A DNA stretch of 13,974 bases from F1-120-MAGs238 sp964484185 (GCA_964484185.1 CAZAEQ010000070.1:1-13974); one strand, 5' to 3'. Positions 6,115-12,839 are shown, counted from the stretch's first letter. Notes: a model not told the origin generated them from the sequence alone. Numbers and translations: made by a program.

Positions 6115-7743
6115 ATGCGAAACTGGCAATGCTCGGTTGTTATTCTGGCTGCGCTCAGCGGTACGGCGGTGGCGCAGTGGGACCCCAACAACGCGCAATG
6201 GGGCAAGACCGATGCGCGCGATCTTCGCATCATGCAGTACAACATTCGCGACACGCTCTGCCGCACGAGTACGACCAAGATTGAAGGACAGACCAACTGG
6301 TGTGCGCTCGCACGCATCGTCGCGGCGATGAAGCCTGATGTTCTTGTGATGCAGGAAGTCGGCGACAATGATGGCAACGGCACCGGCGTGGGCGTGGACT
6401 CGGTTGCGCAGTTGACCACGGTGATCAATCTCTGGCTGCACGGCGGCAACGATCCCTTCATTGCGGGCAATCCGGCGGTGACGAGCTGGGTGCAGAAATA
6501 CGCCCCGACGTATGACCTGCCATACCTCTATGTCTCCGACCAAACCGACAATTTCAATCGCAATGTGATCCTGAGCCGCTATCCGCTGGCTGATCTCAAT
6601 GGAGATGGCAAGTCTGGGTACGGAACATTTATTGTGCAGGCCGATTTGTACGCTCCCGGCGGCACGCTTGGGATTCGCGGGTTTGCGTTTGCGGAGATCA
6701 ATCTTCCCAATGCGTCGTATGGCGGCGACCTGGTGATGGGGTGCGCACATCTCAAATCCGGCGGCGCAACGCAAGATATCGCGGATCGACTGCTTGCGGC
6801 CAAGAACACTGCGTACACGGTCGATTACTTCTACAACGGCGGCGGCACGGCTGGCCCCGATCCGCGGAATCGCATCATTGATAATCCCGCGGCGACGAGC
6901 TTGCCATCTGCGCTCACGCCGGTGATTCTCGGTGGCGACATGAACGAAGATGAGGCAACCAACGGCCGCGATGGCCCGGTGATGTGGTTGTCGCGCGCGG
7001 AAGTCACCAGCGGCGATGGGACCGATCGCAACCGCACCGATTGCCTGTATGAAGACTCGCGCGACTTCTTCGCCCCTGCCACCCGCAGCACGCAGAGCAG
7101 TTCCAAGCTTGATTACCTGATCTGGCAGGATTCGATTGCGACGATGCGGCGGTCGTTCCTCTTTAATTCATCAACTGTGTCGCTGGCGAGAATGCCCGCG
7201 GAGATTTTGGGATTGCCTGTGCCCGCGACGGCGAGCACGCTGGCGTCGGATCACCGCCCGGTGATTGGCGATTTTATTATGCCGCTGCCGCCGGTTCCGG
7301 GGAATTTTTCGCTTGTGTCACCTGCGAACCTTGCGACATCTGTGTCGCTCACGCCGACGATGACATGGGCAGGTTCGAGCAATGCAGGGACGTACACGCT
7401 CAAGGTTGCAACTGATGCGGGGTTGACGAATGTTGTCTACACATCGCCTGCGATCACCAGCCTCTCGCAGAGTGTTCCATCGAGCGTATTGGCACAATGC
7501 CAGACGTACTTCTGGAGCGTGAGCGCGACGAATGTTGCAGGGACGACGACGCCGCCTGCGTTCAGCTTCTCGACGATCCGGCCGGCCGATTTCAACAACG
7601 ATGGCACAGTCGACTTCTTTGACTACCTGGATTTTGTGGATGCGTATTCGTTGAATGATCCGAGTTCGGATTTCAATGGGGACAGCTTTATTGACTTCTT
7701 TGATTACTTGGATTTTGTGGATGCGTATTCGGTGGGATGTTAA
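6115..7743 (+). CDS. Secreted EEP-family nuclease with FN3-like domain and dockerin-like tail
   Basis: This 542-residue exported phosphodiesterase, probably an extracellular nuclease, has a signal peptide at residues 1-20 (AVA before QWDPNN). The EEP domain at about 36-388 shows MQYNIRD (N43), MQEVGD (E81), CAHLKSG (H212), GGDMNED (D275, N277), KLDYLIW (D333) and SDHRP (D379, H380), so all the usual metal and catalytic positions are filled. Residues about 392-487 form a fibronectin-type-III-like beta-sandwich (LVSPANL...TMTWAGSS...FWSVSATN). Residues 491-542 carry two calcium loops (DFNNDGTVDFFD, DFNGDSFIDFFD), each followed by YLDFVDAYS, ending exactly in Gly-Cys. The tail is nearly the same as in the preceding gene. 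GGAGGG at 6102-6107, 7 nt before the ATG, fixes the start. A TAGAAT at 6091-6096 could be a -10 box, but no -35 box fits. DNA, RNA or a phosphoester could be the substrate. Confidence 0.9.
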   Translation: MRNWQCSVVILAALSGTAVAQWDPNNAQWGKTDARDLRIMQYNIRDTLCRTSTTKIEGQTNWCALARIVAAMKPDVLVMQEVGDNDGNGTGVGVDSVAQLTTVINLWLHGGNDPFIAGNPAVTSWVQKYAPTYDLPYLYVSDQTDNFNRNVILSRYPLADLNGDGKSGYGTFIVQADLYAPGGTLGIRGFAFAEINLPNASYGGDLVMGCAHLKSGGATQDIADRLLAAKNTAYTVDYFYNGGGTAGPDPRNRIIDNPAATSLPSALTPVILGGDMNEDEATNGRDGPVMWLSRAEVTSGDGTDRNRTDCLYEDSRDFFAPATRSTQSSSKLDYLIWQDSIATMRRSFLFNSSTVSLARMPAEILGLPVPATASTLASDHRPVIGDFIMPLPPVPGNFSLVSPANLATSVSLTPTMTWAGSSNAGTYTLKVATDAGLTNVVYTSPAITSLSQSVPSSVLAQCQTYFWSVSATNVAGTTTPPAFSFSTIRPADFNNDGTVDFFDYLDFVDAYSLNDPSSDFNGDSFIDFFDYLDFVDAYSVGC

Positions 7744-7883
7744 TTTCGCTTCGCGAGTTAGAAAAGGCAGAAGGCGAAGGCGTTTTGCCACAGACTTCCC
7801 AGACGGACCCAGAAATCAAGGCAAGAGGTTTGAGGTGAACTTCCGGGTGCGGCGCGAGGTGGAATCGGGTATGCTCAAGCTGC

Positions 7884-8522
7884 ATGCGATATGTGAATCG
7901 ACGCAGGTTGGTGATTGTGGCAGTGCTGGCTGCGCTGTTTGGTGCGGCGTTGCCGTATCTTGAGCTGGCGATTGGCGGTGTTTCTCCATCCAAACGTTTC
8001 GAGCGCGGAAAGGTTAGAGTGGCGGAAGACCAGAGCCTATTTATTGATGCTGCTGCGGCGATGTGGTCTTCTGATGTACCGCTTACTGACGCAGAGTGGG
8101 ACATCGTGCACGATACATGTCATGGATTACTCCCGGAAGACGCATTAGCAGCAACTCGCTGGGAGCCGCATGCTTACGTTGGCGTCTTTAGAATCGGGTG
8201 GCCGTTCCGTGCGGCACACATGTGTTTCTTCTCGGATCATGAAGCCCAGAAGCATCAATCCTCGTCGAATACTTTGAAACGAGGATATTTGTCCAACGCA
8301 TGGCTGAATAGAAAGCTACCGGTCGATTTGCCAAAGGGCGTGGTAGTGTGGGGCGTGATCGGCAATATTCTCGTGTCCATCGTGTTGTTCGGGGGGCTTT
8401 ATTGCGGCAAGTCTTATTGGCGCGCAAAGCGCCGCATCAAACGCGGGAAGTGCTGGAAGTGCGGGTATCTGAGCAATGGTGCGGCGGTGTGTCCGGAATG
8501 CGGCGTGGGGGTGAAGGCGTGA
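7884..8522 (+). CDS. Membrane protein with C-terminal zinc ribbon (upstream member of pair)
   Basis: This 212-residue protein of unknown function has a hydrophobic segment near residues 8-30 (signal anchor or first membrane helix), a soluble middle of about 120 residues with no family I recognise, a second membrane helix at about 152-175, a basic stretch (WRAKRRIKRGK), and a zinc ribbon with C190, C193, C203 and C206 (CWKCG...CPECG). By the positive-inside rule the basic stretch and ribbon should face the cytoplasm, with the middle outside. Small proteins ending in a CxxCGYxL...CPECG ribbon are very common in planctomycetes, and their roles are unknown. No good ribosome site precedes the ATG at 7884, so the start is uncertain; a GTG at 7893 is an alternative. 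The stop overlaps the next gene, implying co-translation. Confidence 0.75.
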   Translation: MRYVNRRRLVIVAVLAALFGAALPYLELAIGGVSPSKRFERGKVRVAEDQSLFIDAAAAMWSSDVPLTDAEWDIVHDTCHGLLPEDALAATRWEPHAYVGVFRIGWPFRAAHMCFFSDHEAQKHQSSSNTLKRGYLSNAWLNRKLPVDLPKGVVVWGVIGNILVSIVLFGGLYCGKSYWRAKRRIKRGKCWKCGYLSNGAAVCPECGVGVKA

Positions 8523-8956
8523 GGCGATTGCCCAAATTTCGCAAGGTGTGCAAGTGGACTGCGCTTGGGGCAGCGATCACGCTGATGGCTGCAATCGCAC
8601 TGAATGGCTTCTACGGAATCGTCTTCAATCTCAAAGACTGGCAGGCAATTAGAATTTATTGGGGGATGGTAGAGATTACCAATGTCTATTCGCAAGAGCC
8701 ATCCGGCGTGCACGTATGGGCTCGAAAACCGCAAGACAGAGGCGACAAGTACTTCTGGGCATACGTTCCCAGCCGAAGCGGGACTCACTGGATTCCACTT
8801 TGGTGGGGCGTGCCGCCGCTAGCCACGATCTGGCTCGTCGCATGGAAACTCGACAGAGCCGCAAAGTTCCGCGATCGCAACGGCTGCTGCAAAAAATGCA
8901 GCTACGACATTCGCGGGCTTGAGGTGTGTCCGGAGTGTGGGATGAAGAGGCTGTGA
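8519..8956 (+). CDS. Membrane protein with C-terminal zinc ribbon (downstream member of pair)
   Basis: This 145-residue protein of unknown function has the same plan as its upstream neighbour: a membrane helix at about 15-36, a short soluble stretch, a second hydrophobic helix at about 92-110 (WWGVPPLATIWLVAW), a basic linker, and a zinc ribbon with C124, C127, C137 and C140 (CKKCSYDIRGLEVCPEC). The GTG at 8519 is chosen because it overlaps the previous stop as GTGA and has a G-rich stretch at 8504-8510 upstream; an in-frame ATG at 8498, inside the previous gene, would add seven residues and is possible. The SYDIRGL phrase between the cysteine pairs is the typical planctomycete version of this ribbon. 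The overlap and shared architecture suggest an old duplication and joint function. Confidence 0.75.
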   Translation: MRRLPKFRKVCKWTALGAAITLMAAIALNGFYGIVFNLKDWQAIRIYWGMVEITNVYSQEPSGVHVWARKPQDRGDKYFWAYVPSRSGTHWIPLWWGVPPLATIWLVAWKLDRAAKFRDRNGCCKKCSYDIRGLEVCPECGMKRL

Positions 8957-9021
8957 GTCACGGTGAGGGGAGTATTGAAGGTCGGGCGAGGATTTTACTT
9001 CGCGCGTGTGAGGCGGTTGGG

Positions 9022-9060
9022 TTCTCAACCCAACTCGCTCACGCTCGGGGTTCTTTTAGC
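9022..9060 (+). repeat. REP-like repeat, copy 1 (plus orientation)
   Basis: A 39-bp copy begins TTCTCAACCC and ends GGGGTTCTTTTAGC. Its upstream flank extends a perfect hairpin at 9016-9034, GTTGGGTT-CTC-AACCCAAC (8-bp stem, 3-nt loop). It matches copy 2 on the opposite strand at 36 of 39 positions (two mismatches, one gap), so copies 1 and 2 form an inverted pair 89 bp apart. Confidence 0.85.
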
Positions 9061-9149
9061 GTTGATCAGTTTCGCCCAATGAGTTGTGTGGGTGCATGGA
9101 TTGTGTGGATCTATTTTAACGGATGGGTGTCGTGGATGCGCCGGTTCAG

Positions 9150-9187
9150 GCTTAAAGAGCCCCGAGCGTGAGCGAGTGGGTTGAGAA
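9150..9187 (-). repeat. REP-like repeat, copy 2 (minus orientation), 3' of transposase gene
   Basis: This 38-bp copy reads GCTTAAAGAGCCCCGAGCG on the plus strand and ends GGGTTGAGAA. It lies 29 bp beyond the stop codon of the transposase gene and is the inverted partner of copy 3 (31 of 38 positions identical, one gap), so it forms one end of a 719-bp unit around the transposase. It has lost the outer arm (GTTGGG) of the hairpin found at copy 1. Confidence 0.85.
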
Positions 9188-9216
9188 GATGACCCCCTGC
9201 CAACAGTGAAGTGAAA

Positions 9217-9774
9217 TCATGGATTCGATTGCGAGGCTTTTCGTTTTGCCGCTTTCCTGGCCTGCACTTGGTCCCACTTTGCCGGGCGAATCATTGGGAG
9301 CAGTTCGCCTTGTTCGTAGAGAACATAGTGAATGGCTCGAGCAAGAGAGTTGGGCGTGTTGAGATATCGGGTGCTGCCGTGGTATACCCAGGGCTCAGTT
9401 GTCACCGGAATCGTTTCGGATTCTCGCATGTTACTGGTGCAGTAGCCCTTCACATCATTCATTACACGTTCAGGAGAATGTGAAGCTGTGACTACAAGGT
9501 GAACATGCGTTGTGCGTGGATGAACAGCGTGTAAGTACCATTTGCGATAGTCACATACTTCTCTGATCACAGCGTCGACGACAAAACGAGATTCGGCGGT
9601 GAGCTCGAGTGGAGGATCATTCATGTAATCGAGTTCACGCGACGCCCTAGGTTCATCTTCCTTCAACAGTGGCGTGCCTGGGATGTTGTGGCGGCGATCT
9701 ACTGAGCCACGGATGTCACCATGAATCCATGTGCCATAGGTGCGCAGGGTGATGAGGTAGCCGAGGGGAGTCAT
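9217..9774 (-). CDS. HUH (Y1) transposase, REP-associated tyrosine transposase type
   Basis: This 185-residue single-domain enzyme belongs to the IS200/IS605-like Y1 transposase superfamily, which cuts and rejoins single-stranded DNA at hairpins. The HUH motif is H90-V-H92 in RTTHVHLVV, and the candidate catalytic tyrosine is Y111 in DVKGYCTS. The N-terminus, TPLGYLITLRTYGTWIHGD, is typical of the solitary planctomycete/proteobacterial branch rather than classical IS200 TnpA (about 150 residues). A basic C-terminal tail (QARKAAKRKAS) may bind DNA. The start is the ATG at 9774; no clear ribosome site is seen. There is no partner TnpB gene. Three hairpin-bearing repeats lie around it, two of them in inverted orientation as ends of a 719-bp unit, which is the layout of a RAYT gene among its REPs. 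The frame is intact, so the enzyme may still be active. Confidence 0.88.
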   Translation of the reverse strand: MTPLGYLITLRTYGTWIHGDIRGSVDRRHNIPGTPLLKEDEPRASRELDYMNDPPLELTAESRFVVDAVIREVCDYRKWYLHAVHPRTTHVHLVVTASHSPERVMNDVKGYCTSNMRESETIPVTTEPWVYHGSTRYLNTPNSLARAIHYVLYEQGELLPMIRPAKWDQVQARKAAKRKASQSNP

Positions 9775-9831
9775 GCAGTGAGGGCTTAGAGATGGCTGCG
9801 CGTTTTCACCTGAGTGTTTGAGTTGGTTGGG

Positions 9832-9868
9832 TTCTCAACCCGGCGCTTACGCTACGGGTTCTTTAAGC
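9832..9868 (+). repeat. REP-like repeat, copy 3 (plus orientation), 5' of transposase gene
   Basis: This 37-bp copy begins TTCTCAACCCGG and ends GGGTTCTTTAAGC, 57 bp upstream of the transposase start. Two competing hairpins are visible: GGGTT-CTC-AACCC at 9829-9841 (extendable outward by G-T and G-C pairs to 9826-9844) and AACCCGGCG-CTTA-CGC-TA-CGGGTT at 9837-9860, a 9-bp stem with a two-base bulge. It is the right-hand inverted end of the transposase unit. Confidence 0.85.
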
Positions 9869-9934
9869 GGGAATCTACCTCGACGCTTGGACTTGGTGAT
9901 TGCCCAGATTCGGCTCGTTCCTCAGCACTCAGTA

Positions 9935-10396
9935 TCAAGACTTCTTCAGTCGATCGATCTCCCGAAGTGCCCGGCGGAGTTCGCGTTTGGCTTCGGAGAG
10001 TTTCAGGAGGCTGCGGACTCTTGTGACGAGCTCGAGGCGGTTGACGGGTTTGGAGAGGAAGTCATCCGCGCCGACATCGACCGCGTGTTCGACATCGCTT
10101 ACTTCGGAGAGAGCGGTGACGATGACGATGGGGATATCGCGTGTGGCGGGGTCAGCCTTGAGTTTCTTGCAGGCTTGAAAGCCGCTCATGCGGGGCATCA
10201 TGACGTCGAGCAAAATGAGATCGGGGGCGACTTTGGCGACGGATTCGAGTGCTTCGAGGCCATCGCGGGCTTTGCGGATGTCGCAGGCAAGGTCCTCTAA
10301 GTATGCCTCCAGCAGCTCGAGATTCTGGTCGTTGTCGTCGACGAGCAGGACGATGGGCTTGGCTTGCGCTGGTTGTGGGGGTTGGTCGGATGTCAT
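9935..10396 (-). CDS. Stand-alone response regulator receiver (CheY-like) protein
   Basis: This 153-residue protein is a single receiver domain that would accept phosphate from a histidine kinase. Key residues are in place: acidic pair D20/D21 (LVDDNDQN), phospho-acceptor D64 (LLLD-type VMMPRMSG block), T94 (VTAL) and K116 (SKPVNR). Residues about 128-153 (LLKLSEAKRELRRALREIDRLKK) form a charged helix likely to be a coiled coil for dimerisation or partner binding. There is no DNA-binding or enzymatic output domain. A Pro/Gln-rich N-terminal tail of 13 residues precedes the domain. GAGGA at 10407-10403, 6 nt before the ATG at 10396, supports the start. No kinase gene is adjacent, so the partner is encoded elsewhere. 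Confidence 0.93.
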   Translation of the reverse strand: MTSDQPPQPAQAKPIVLLVDDNDQNLELLEAYLEDLACDIRKARDGLEALESVAKVAPDLILLDVMMPRMSGFQACKKLKADPATRDIPIVIVTALSEVSDVEHAVDVGADDFLSKPVNRLELVTRVRSLLKLSEAKRELRRALREIDRLKKS

Positions 10397-10467
10397 TGAT
10401 GGTCCTCGGTGGAGAGGGTAGTCAACTCGGCCGCCTTACTTGTGAGTCTCGGCAGACGGTGTCAGGT

Positions 10468-10491
10468 ACGTAGAGTTTTGGAGACGCAGAG
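10468..10491 (+). repeat. ACGCAGAG octamer cluster, three units (plus orientation)
   Basis: Three consecutive octamers, ACGTAGAG, TTTTGGAG and ACGCAGAG, are followed by AAAGG. Preceded by GG at 10465-10466, they form GGTACG at the left edge, which recurs inverted as CGTACC at 10634-10639. The middle unit is the most degenerate. Confidence 0.7.
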
Positions 10492-10604
10492 AAAGGAATG
10501 AGGAAGGCAGGGGGGAAAGGGTCCAAGGCCCGGCTTTGAGCCGTTCTTTTCCTTATCCATGCTCTATATCCATGTTCATAATTCTCGGCCTTTCTCACTC
10601 TGGC

Positions 10605-10636
10605 CTCTGCGTCTCTGCGACTCTAAGTCTCTGCGT
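10605..10636 (-). repeat. ACGCAGAG octamer cluster, four units (minus orientation)
   Basis: On the plus strand the units read CTCTGCGT, CTCTGCGA, CTCTAAGT and CTCTGCGT, i.e. four tandem octamers of the ACGCAGAG type on the minus strand. The cluster is followed by ACC, mirroring the GGT that precedes the plus-oriented cluster. Together they bracket about 113 bp of non-coding DNA. Confidence 0.8.
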
Positions 10637-10785
10637 ACCAGGCGCTGATTACCGCTCCTGCGTGCCCATCGCTGTTCACCGTTATCGGCGATATCGAGGC
10701 GAGAAGAGGGGTGGATTCTTCGCTTTGGGCGGCGAACAATCTATTCGCGGTCTGCGCTGCCAGCGGGTGGCTGGCTAGGGGGAGT

Positions 10786-11250
10786 ATGTCTGGTTCGCAT
10801 CCCAAATCTAGACCGTTGTGGGAAGATAAGTTCCACGTGCCGCGGCTTGCGCCACTTTTGGGTGAGCTGAGTCGCCAGCAGCAGACCTGGTGCGAACATA
10901 TTCGTTCGACACTGAAGCAGATTCCAGGGATCGAAGAGCATCTGCGCTGGGAAGGCGTGGCGTGGCGATGGTCGATTTCGTATGTGAACGTTGAAACGCA
11001 GAAGGCGGTCTGTTATCTGGTGCCGCAGCCGGTGCATCCCAAGCTGGTAGTGCCGCTGCCGCTGGACCTGTTAAGTACGATTGAATCGAGCAGCGTGCCC
11101 AAGTGGCTTCGGGAAGGGATTTTCCAGTCGCCATTGGTCGGGCGGATGCGTTGGACGACGTGGGAGCTTTCGAGCAAGACCCAGATTGATGAACTGTTAG
11201 GCCTGGTGCAGATGGGTCTGCCGGCCGCGACGGATTCACGTACAACTTGA
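10786..11250 (+). CDS. Hypothetical cytoplasmic protein, 154 residues
   Basis: I do not recognise this protein with confidence. It has no signal peptide or membrane segment. The N-terminal half is helical (LAPLLGELSRQQQTWCEHI); the middle holds EGVAWRWSISYV, AVCYLVPQPVHPKLVVPLP, then VPKWLREGIFQSPLVGRMRWTTWELS and a last helix IDELLGLVQM. This order (alpha, then a small beta-sheet with a WRW/CYLVP pattern, then helix) recalls DUF3788/DUF1801-like small domains, but that is a weak impression. The ATG at 10786 is preferred over the in-frame ATG at 10711 because AGGGGG at 10777-10782 is a ribosome site for it and the extra 25 residues look non-native. It lies 69 bp upstream of the PBP4 gene on the same strand and could share a transcript with it. 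Confidence 0.7.
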   Translation: MSGSHPKSRPLWEDKFHVPRLAPLLGELSRQQQTWCEHIRSTLKQIPGIEEHLRWEGVAWRWSISYVNVETQKAVCYLVPQPVHPKLVVPLPLDLLSTIESSSVPKWLREGIFQSPLVGRMRWTTWELSSKTQIDELLGLVQMGLPAATDSRTT

Positions 11251-11319
11251 TGCAATTCCTGTTGCATGCGCGGGGCTAAGCGAGCCGATGAAGTACGCTT
11301 AGGTCGCAGGGAGGCATGC

Positions 11320-12831
11320 ATGCTGGTAATGTCGAAGAGACTGGCGGGATTGGTTGCGCTTGTGGCAAGTGCGGCGTTGGCAATGACGGCCGCGGGGCAG
11401 TCGCTGAACGATGATGTGCGACGCGTGATGCTGCCGCTGAAACTGAGCAATGCCAAGGTGGGCGTGAGCATTGTGGATGTGACCAGTGGCGAGACGCTGG
11501 CGGACCATCATGCGAACGATCTCTTTATACCCGCATCGAACATGAAAGTGCTGACATCGGGCGCAGCGCTGATGGCGCTGGGGACCGACTTTGCGTTTCG
11601 GACAGAGTTGCGGCTGGTGGGCGACAAGCTGGTGATCCTGGGCGATGGCGACCCGGCGCTTGGCGACAATGAGATTCTTGAGCAGTCATCACCCAAGCTC
11701 TCGGTGGGACAATTGATTGAAGTGCTGGCCGATGCGGTGGTGAAGGCGGGCGTGAAGCAGATTCAGGAAGTGGTAGTTGACGACCGCGTTTTTGATCGCG
11801 AGTATGTCCACCCATCGTGGCCCAAGGAACAGCTTCGCAACTGGTATTGCTGCGAAGTCAGCGGCGTGAACTTTCATACCAACACAGTCAGCTTCTTCTT
11901 TCAGCCAACGAGCAACGGCCGCACGCCGGGCGTGACGCTGGAGCCATCAGCGCGATGGATTGAGATTGACAACAAAGCTAAGACTATCACCAGCGGTCCG
12001 CAGCGGATTGGACTCGATCGCATTTCTGATTCAAACCGGTTTCTGCTGACTGGTGAACTGCGGAGTGCATCGTCAGACAAAGTCACGATTCATGAGTCCG
12101 GGCTTTTCTTTGCGCAGTTGCTGGGAGAAGAGTTGATCAAGAAGGGTGTGAAGATCGCCAACCTGGAGCGGATCGAAGGAAGTACACCTTCGATTCGCCT
12201 TGTGGGGAAAGATGAACAACTCGCCAAAGGCCGCACGCTGGCGGCGATCACCACGACGCTTGAAGATGCCATGAAGCGGTGCAACGCCGACAGTTACAAC
12301 CTGTATGCGGAAGCGTTCTGCAAGCGCATCGGGCATGAAGTGACCAAGGAGCCGGGGAGCTGGTCAAATGGCAGTGCGGTGACTCGCATGCTGCTGACAG
12401 AAAAGCTCGGGCCGCGGTTTGCGGCAACTACGACGTTGGCGGATGGATCGGGCATGAGTCGATTGAATCAGGTTGCGCCTGAGACAATGACGCACTGGCT
12501 GAAGGCTGTCGCGAAAGATGCGAAGATCGCGGAGATGTTTACTGAGAGCCTGGCAACAACGGGTGAGGGAACGCTGAAGAGAAGATTCGCGGATGTAAAA
12601 CTGAAGAATGAGCTGCGTGCCAAGAGCGGGTATATCACGGGAGTGCGCTGCCTCTCGGGATATGTGATCAACAAAGACACCGGTCGCAAGGTCGCGTTCA
12701 GCATTCTTGTGAACAACGCGGAGAAGGATGAAGAGGATCGCTCAGCGCTGAAGCTGCATGAGGGCGTGGTGCAGGTGATTGATAAGTGGCTGACGAAGCG
12801 CGGCGAAACGGCGATTGGGCAAGGCGGGTGA
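11320..12831 (+). CDS. dacB: D-alanyl-D-alanine carboxypeptidase/endopeptidase, PBP4 (DacB) family
   Basis: This periplasmic peptidase of family S13 trims or cross-cuts peptidoglycan stem peptides. Of 503 residues, 1-26 form a signal peptide (MSKRLAGLVALVASAALAM core, ending AAG before QSL). The penicillin-binding motifs are S73-N-M-K76 in IPASNMKVLTSG (nucleophile and base), S325-Y-N327 in NADSYNLYAEAF, and K435-S-G437 in RAKSGYITGV. ILGDGDPALG and LADGSGMSRLN are also family hallmarks. A large insert between the first two motifs (about 90-300) is normal for S13. The ATG at 11320 is chosen because AGGGAGG at 11308-11314 lies 5 nt upstream; the in-frame ATG at 11266 would bury the signal peptide. 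Presence of a PBP4 fits evidence that planctomycetes have peptidoglycan. The gene converges on the UbiD-family gene, 85 bp away. Confidence 0.94.
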   Translation: MLVMSKRLAGLVALVASAALAMTAAGQSLNDDVRRVMLPLKLSNAKVGVSIVDVTSGETLADHHANDLFIPASNMKVLTSGAALMALGTDFAFRTELRLVGDKLVILGDGDPALGDNEILEQSSPKLSVGQLIEVLADAVVKAGVKQIQEVVVDDRVFDREYVHPSWPKEQLRNWYCCEVSGVNFHTNTVSFFFQPTSNGRTPGVTLEPSARWIEIDNKAKTITSGPQRIGLDRISDSNRFLLTGELRSASSDKVTIHESGLFFAQLLGEELIKKGVKIANLERIEGSTPSIRLVGKDEQLAKGRTLAAITTTLEDAMKRCNADSYNLYAEAFCKRIGHEVTKEPGSWSNGSAVTRMLLTEKLGPRFAATTTLADGSGMSRLNQVAPETMTHWLKAVAKDAKIAEMFTESLATTGEGTLKRRFADVKLKNELRAKSGYITGVRCLSGYVINKDTGRKVAFSILVNNAEKDEEDRSALKLHEGVVQVIDKWLTKRGETAIGQGG

Positions 12832-12839
12832 AGAGATGG

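Larger units (their letters stand above)
9150..9868 (-). mobile_element. REP/RAYT unit bounded by inverted repeats
   Basis: A 719-bp unit holds only the Y1 transposase gene and ends in inverted repeats (9150-9187 and 9832-9868) matching at 31 of 38 positions with one gap; both outer edges read GCTTAAAGA going inward. An extra plus-oriented copy at 9022-9060 lies outside. No target-site duplication was recognised, as expected for HUH enzymes. Boundaries are inferred from the repeats. Confidence 0.7.
10397..10785. other. 389-bp intergenic region, no gene, repeat-bearing
   Basis: This gap lies between the divergent response-regulator and hypothetical genes. It holds two octamer clusters in opposite orientation (10468-10491 and 10605-10636), a purine-rich stretch (10491-10520) and a pyrimidine-rich stretch (10544-10600). 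A 5-bp hairpin CGGCT-TTG-AGCCG at 10531-10543 is followed by TTCTTTT. Promoters for both flanking genes should be here, but no strong -35/-10 pair was found. No protein start with a plausible frame was found. Confidence 0.5.

Noticed and set aside
5986..6774. 262-codon open frame on the minus strand
   Set aside because: It is the antisense of the secreted nuclease, starts in the heptamer/terminator region's strand shadow, and encodes an Arg/His/Ile-rich sequence with no motif; the plus-strand gene has signal peptide and catalytic motifs.
981..7743. The two EEP proteins as a recent duplication
   Set aside because: They share only family motifs; lengths, spacing between motifs and surrounding sequence differ widely, and one is cytoplasmic while the other is secreted.
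7318..7791. 157-codon minus-strand frame with repeated IRIHKIQVxKEV
   Set aside because: The repetition is the antisense of the duplicated calcium-loop sequence in the nuclease tail, not an independent repeat protein.
10531..10550. Terminator-like hairpin CGGCT-TTG-AGCCG followed by TTCTTTT
   Set aside because: The stem is only 5 bp, the T-run is broken by C, and no rightward gene lies upstream for it to terminate.
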